From the NCBI GenBank assembly GCA_039105265.1, contig JAPFFF010000012.1, positions 2,232,001-2,296,000 on the forward strand: a stretch of DNA of 64,000 bases. The letters run 5' to 3'. Within the stretch, counting starts at the first letter, position 1; every line of letters starts with the position of its first letter. The notes under the pieces are model-generated. The model ran no database searches. It saw only the letters and a list, made by a program, of their open reading frames with translations, and was not told the origin of the DNA. A program made the translations under genes and the position numbers. The DNA comes from Tritrichomonas musculus (lineage: Eukaryota > Parabasalia > Tritrichomonadida > Tritrichomonadidae). This document shows positions 59,724-64,000 of this stretch, one piece after another.

Positions 59724-62660
59724 TTTGATTAATATAGCACATTAAAATCCATGGATTTAGGGCGGAATAATCGTTGAATAGTAACCATGGTTAGATGGCT
59801 TATATTAGTTTTTATTATTAATTATTCATTATTATATTTATAAACCTATTTTAATAAAATATAATTTATTATATATTAAGATATTTGAATTTAAAATTTT
59901 TTTCAGAATATTCAATTTTTTGATTTGTATAAAAGATGATTAAAAAAAAAAAATAAATATGTTTATATTTATAATCAATCATTTATTTTTTGAATTAATG
60001 TAAAAAATAAATTGTAATAAAGTTGATGATTTATTAAAACTATTCAATAAATAGTTTTATTTATATAATATTAGAAAATTCATTTAATTAATATTATGTA
60101 TTAAATGAGAAGTCGAAAATGAGCTCGTAGCGAGCTATGTTAGGATTGGAGATAGTAGAGACCACATCATAACGTATATTACTATAATTGAACAAAAAAA
60201 ATGTTTGATATGAATAATATTGAATAAGTAAGCATAATCTATATACATTTCTGAGTAAAAAATAGTGTTGATATCATTAATGTTGTATATTTTTTAATCA
60301 AAATAATACTTAATGATATCATAGGTGGAGTTAGGTCTGAGCAAATGATAAAGATGCGCGTCATAATGTTCTCTATTAATGGAATGTCTGCATATTAAAT
60401 AAAAATTTATGAAACTTAATTGATATTTATTGAATTATATTTACTCACAAATGAAATATAATAGAGTATAATGGCCAGTAAATGAAATATAATGTAGAAT
60501 GATAGTTTATAAATGATATAAAAAGGAATATTTTTCAATGTATTTGTTTAAAAGTAAAATAAGATTGAGATTATTGAAATATAAGAAAAAAAGGTGGTAT
60601 TTAAAGGAGATATATTGCATTATAATGGAGATTAAATGAAATATGATATAATATAATGACGCAGAAATGAAAAATAATGCAATATAATGATCAACAATTG
60701 AAATATAGTTCAGTATAATGATTTACAAGAGGAATATGAATCAAAATTTGGCAATATACAGGTAAACATTTGAACTATGACGCATTTCAATGTGATAAAA
60801 GGACACATAAAAGCTGTATGTCAAATTTGCAAAATTATTTCAAAAAATACTAAAAAAGTTGGAAAATACACTTTTTCAAAGAAATAAGGCCAAATTTGCT
60901 TGGCTAATTCTTTTTATCGTCATTTGAAAAAATGGATTTTCGAACTTTTTCGTAAAATTCAAAAAGCTGGAAAAGCTACTTTTTCAAATGACGATAAAAC
61001 AATATTTACTCAAAAAAATTGAGTGTTTATTATGAAAAAGCTTGTTTTCCAACTTTTTGAATAATATTTTTACGTTTTCATATTTTTTTACTATACTGTA
61101 AAATTTCACCTTTCAATTTTACTTAAAATTTATCACAGCCAAATTTAAAAAAAATGATGTATAAGTATTCTTATTTAAAATAATTTTACTAAACAAAAGG
61201 TTTATATGAAATGCTTTTAATAAAAAATGAATACATTATTCAAATTTCAATTATTTCAATAATTTATACATTGAATTTTAATTTTGCAAATTTAGATTCA
61301 CAAAAATAAATTATTGCATACATTTTTATAAAAATGGTCGAACATTTAAAATGTGATTATTTCAAAAAAAGATTTTGATTTCTATTGAAACTTTTGAATT
61401 TTTTTAAGAGTATAAAAATATTTTTGGATAATACGTTGATTTTTGAAAGAAGGAATTTTGAAATTTCTATTGATTATTGTCAAAAGTTATTAAAAAATAT
61501 ATTTTTATTCAAATTTTTCATTTAAAAAGTGATATAAACACTTATTTTTGTTATATAACATATTCGAATTAATTTTTAACGATTTTATATATAAAATAAT
61601 CGAACAATGTTCGATTAAAGTGATAATATTGAATATCCAACTCGAATATTAAAGTGATAATTTTTTTTAAATATTGAATATTTAACTTGAATATTATACT
61701 TCATTTTGAGTATTTCTATAAAGATAAGGGAAATATATTAAAGTGAAAAACATGATATATATTTTTTTAGTATTTTATAAATTATTATAAAAAAATTTTG
61801 GAAAAATATTCCAAAAAAGCATCTTTCTGGTTTATTTCTCTCTTTGTTTTAAGAATTGGTTTTAGTATTATAATATAAATGAACAAATAAAAATGAAATA
61901 TTTTTAATCAACAAAATGAATTTATTTAATTACCAAAAATATTCATTCGATATCGAAAGGAGGTAATAGTTTCAATTAATAAAACCAGAAAGAAAAAAAA
62001 AATATTTACAAATAAAATATTTTTTTAAAAATGCTATTTTCTAGGTTTATATAACTCCTTTAAAGGTTAATTATTAGAATAAGAATGGACATAAAAATAT
62101 TTAAATGATAATTAAAAATTATATTATATATTATAAAAAAGACAGAAAAAATCAAAAATGATTTCATTAATGGAAAAGTTTACAGTACTCGAATATTTAT
62201 TAAGCTCATTTCAGCAAACAATATAAATATGTTGAAAAAATAAAATGGTTTATTATAAAAAGTCTTAGTTTTCTGGTGATTAAAAATAATTTATACTTAG
62301 TAGTTATCAATTAATAAATAAAATATTAAATTATTTTAAAAAATGAAACGATTGAACTTCTATATTTTATAGGTTGGCGAGAAAATTCATTTGATATTTT
62401 TTGAAGATGCTGAATTTCAAAATAAAATGTGAATAATTACAAAAAGCAAAGCATGCCGATGATTTTTAAATAAATTTTTTTTGTAAAGTAGCAATTAAAA
62501 TTGATGTGTATTGAAATAACCATAGCACAACTGCATAGCTTCTTGCTAATAATTTTCTTTGAAGAAAATAAACTAAGATTTTCTTTCTGTCAAATGAAAT
62601 AAGATTTTGATGTAAATTATTTTGAATGAATTTTAATCGTTATAATTGAATCGGTTTTAA
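59724..62660. other. AT-rich intergenic region with degenerate repeats and a hairpin
   Basis: Around 60440-60740 a degenerate repeat of GAAATATAAT-AGTATAATG words occurs at irregular spacing. A hairpin with a 20-bp stem (TTTTATCGTCATTTGAAAAA at 60912-60931, with 60979-60999) lies nearby. The rest has no ORF or paired repeat. Confidence 0.55.
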
Positions 62661-64000
62661 ATGTTCGAGAAATTAAAGTTACTAATTGGGGCTGGTCTTT
62701 CATCAAACTATAAAACAGAAAAATTTGATTTCACAATTGGATGTTGGAAGGTTTATGATGCTGTTCATAAAAATACAAATAAACGTGTTTCATTGTGGAT
62801 TCTCGATCATGAATTTCTTGATAAGCGTTTTCCAAACAAAGCAGACCAAACCCCATATATTAATGGTTATATTACGTGTATTAACAATTCACGAAAGCTT
62901 GTGCATCCTCATCTTTTACGCATTCATGAAGCACAATTAGATTCATACTATTTAGAATTCACATCAGAACATGTTATTTCATGTTTAAAAACGCATGTTG
63001 GTAAGCTTGACAGCAATGATGCTTCATATATTGCTTTTCAACTACTTGATGCATTGTCATTTCTTCACAATACAACCAAAAAAGTGCATTTTGGTGTTTC
63101 AACATCATCTATTTTTTTAGATGAAAATTTTAATGCTAAACTTTTCAATTTTAACTGGTTGAGTGATATTGGAACTGATAATAACGTAAAGCCACCATTT
63201 TCTGAATATGACATAACGCCTGCTTATCCAAATATCAAATATACAGCCCCGGAAGTCATTTTGGGCAAGCCCTGTATGGCTCAAACTGATATTTTTTCTT
63301 TTGGAGCAGTGTTCTGTGAATTATTAACTGGTAAGCAACTCTTAGAAATTCAAAAAAAAGATGAATATAAAACGACTGAAAATCCAATTGCAAATATACA
63401 AGGAATGACAACAAACTTCTATCAATTATTATCTAATTGTCTCCAGCCTTCGCCTACACTACGACCTACGACTGTAGAATTATTGAAAGATCAATGTTTC
63501 AATACTGTTTCTGTTAAAATTCTCAGATACTTGGACATGATTGTTATCAAAGATCCAAAAGACAAGCTTGATTTTTTCAGAGGACTTCCAAAAGTCATTA
63601 ATAGTTTCTCGCAGCATCTTCTAGAAGTGAAAATCATACCGCTCTTAGTTGAAGAGTGTCGTGTTGACAAAAGATTTGCGCCTGTTTTACTCCCAACCAT
63701 TTTTCAGGCTGGGAAATATTTCAATATTGAAACATTTACTAACAAAATATTCAACAAAGTCGAATTTTTAATTCCAATTCAAGATCCTCCTGAGATTCTA
63801 ATTGCTTTTCTACAATATTCAGAACTTCTTCTTGAAAACACAGATGAAAGTATCCATGAACAGCATGTTATTCCGATTTTCAGTTCATCATTAAAATCAG
63901 AGAAAGAAATTGTTTTGAGAGAAGCAATCAAAAAGTTAAGAAGTAATTCACTTATCCCAAAAATTTCAATAAATGGGATTCAGAAAAGTATTCTTCCTCT
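62661..64000 (+). CDS. SCY1-like (SCYL2-type) pseudokinase, 5' part
   Basis: Open from ATG 62661 to the window end (446 codons), so the 3' part is missing. The N-terminal domain is kinase-like but lacks working motifs: no glycine loop or VAIK lysine is seen. The catalytic-loop region reads VHFGVSTSSIFLD, where active kinases have HRD, and NFNWLSDIG stands where DFG belongs. Yet YTAPEVILG, DIFSFGAVFCELLTG and PTLRPTTVELL keep the C-lobe. VSLWILDHEFLDKRF and HPHLLRIHEAQLDSYYLEFT match the SCYL signature. HEAT-like helices follow (after about residue 290). SCYL proteins act in clathrin/COPI vesicle traffic at the Golgi and endosomes. Confidence 0.9.
   Translation, partial: MFEKLKLLIGAGLSSNYKTEKFDFTIGCWKVYDAVHKNTNKRVSLWILDHEFLDKRFPNKADQTPYINGYITCINNSRKLVHPHLLRIHEAQLDSYYLEFTSEHVISCLKTHVGKLDSNDASYIAFQLLDALSFLHNTTKKVHFGVSTSSIFLDENFNAKLFNFNWLSDIGTDNNVKPPFSEYDITPAYPNIKYTAPEVILGKPCMAQTDIFSFGAVFCELLTGKQLLEIQKKDEYKTTENPIANIQGMTTNFYQLLSNCLQPSPTLRPTTVELLKDQCFNTVSVKILRYLDMIVIKDPKDKLDFFRGLPKVINSFSQHLLEVKIIPLLVEECRVDKRFAPVLLPTIFQAGKYFNIETFTNKIFNKVEFLIPIQDPPEILIAFLQYSELLLENTDESIHEQHVIPIFSSSLKSEKEIVLREAIKKLRSNSLIPKISINGIQKSILP

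Overview
The window looks like a trichomonad parasite genome (Trichomonas/Tritrichomonas type; I lean towards Tritrichomonas but the sequence alone does not decide). The evidence is a BspA-like leucine-rich surface protein with a membrane anchor and short cytoplasmic tail, intron-free genes in very AT-rich DNA, start codons preceded closely by the trichomonad initiator TCA(Y)(W), and a heavy load of Polinton/Maverick, pogo/Tigger, Tc1/mariner and MULE elements. No rRNA, CRISPR array or bacterial operon was seen.

Six genes look like host genes: a partial BspA-like surface protein (2-1000), a MATE-family transporter (1392-3392, minus), a short DM10 plus EF-hand axonemal-type protein (43092-43724), a helical ARM-like protein (43882-45426), a Rab GTPase (45568-46200, minus) and the 5' part of an SCY1-like pseudokinase (62661 to the window end). 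The rest is mobile DNA or AT-rich spacer.

Region 4.7-14.4 kb is a pogo-like transposon (TA target, about 41-bp terminal inverted repeats). Its transposase gene is split by a second, much younger element at 6036-11435. That element has 606-bp inverted repeats that read identical on both sides, AGT...ACT ends and a 6-bp target duplication, as Polintons do. Yet I find no polymerase, integrase, ATPase or capsid gene in it. It carries a 915-codon gene of unknown family with replication-initiator-like motifs, four small genes, and GC-rich double hairpins inside its coding sequences. This is the best candidate for an undescribed system here.

Region 14.4-25 kb is a graveyard of MITEs: two abutting ones that share one TA, one with CCC ends, a 1.6-kb foldback element nested in another MITE, and a MITE inside a MULE. 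It also holds degenerate pogo and MULE transposases.

Region 25-39.4 kb is a composite Polinton/Maverick fossil. The AT-rich left part holds an integrase, a packaging ATPase and virion-type genes. A GC-rich core (about 30.27-38.2 kb) holds polymerase N-terminal sequence, a KilA-N-type region, a small basic bZIP-like protein, putative structural genes and a tRNA-like sequence. AT-rich sequence with an HNH endonuclease follows.

Region 39.4-41.6 kb holds two Tc1/mariner relics. Region 47.7-55.5 kb holds a possible P-element-like relic, a pogo transposon with a 185-bp tandem array, and a Kolobok-like relic. Region 55.6-59.7 kb is an apparently intact pogo-type transposon whose single long gene joins a 41-residue tandem repeat, a Myb/SANT-like domain and a DDE transposase.
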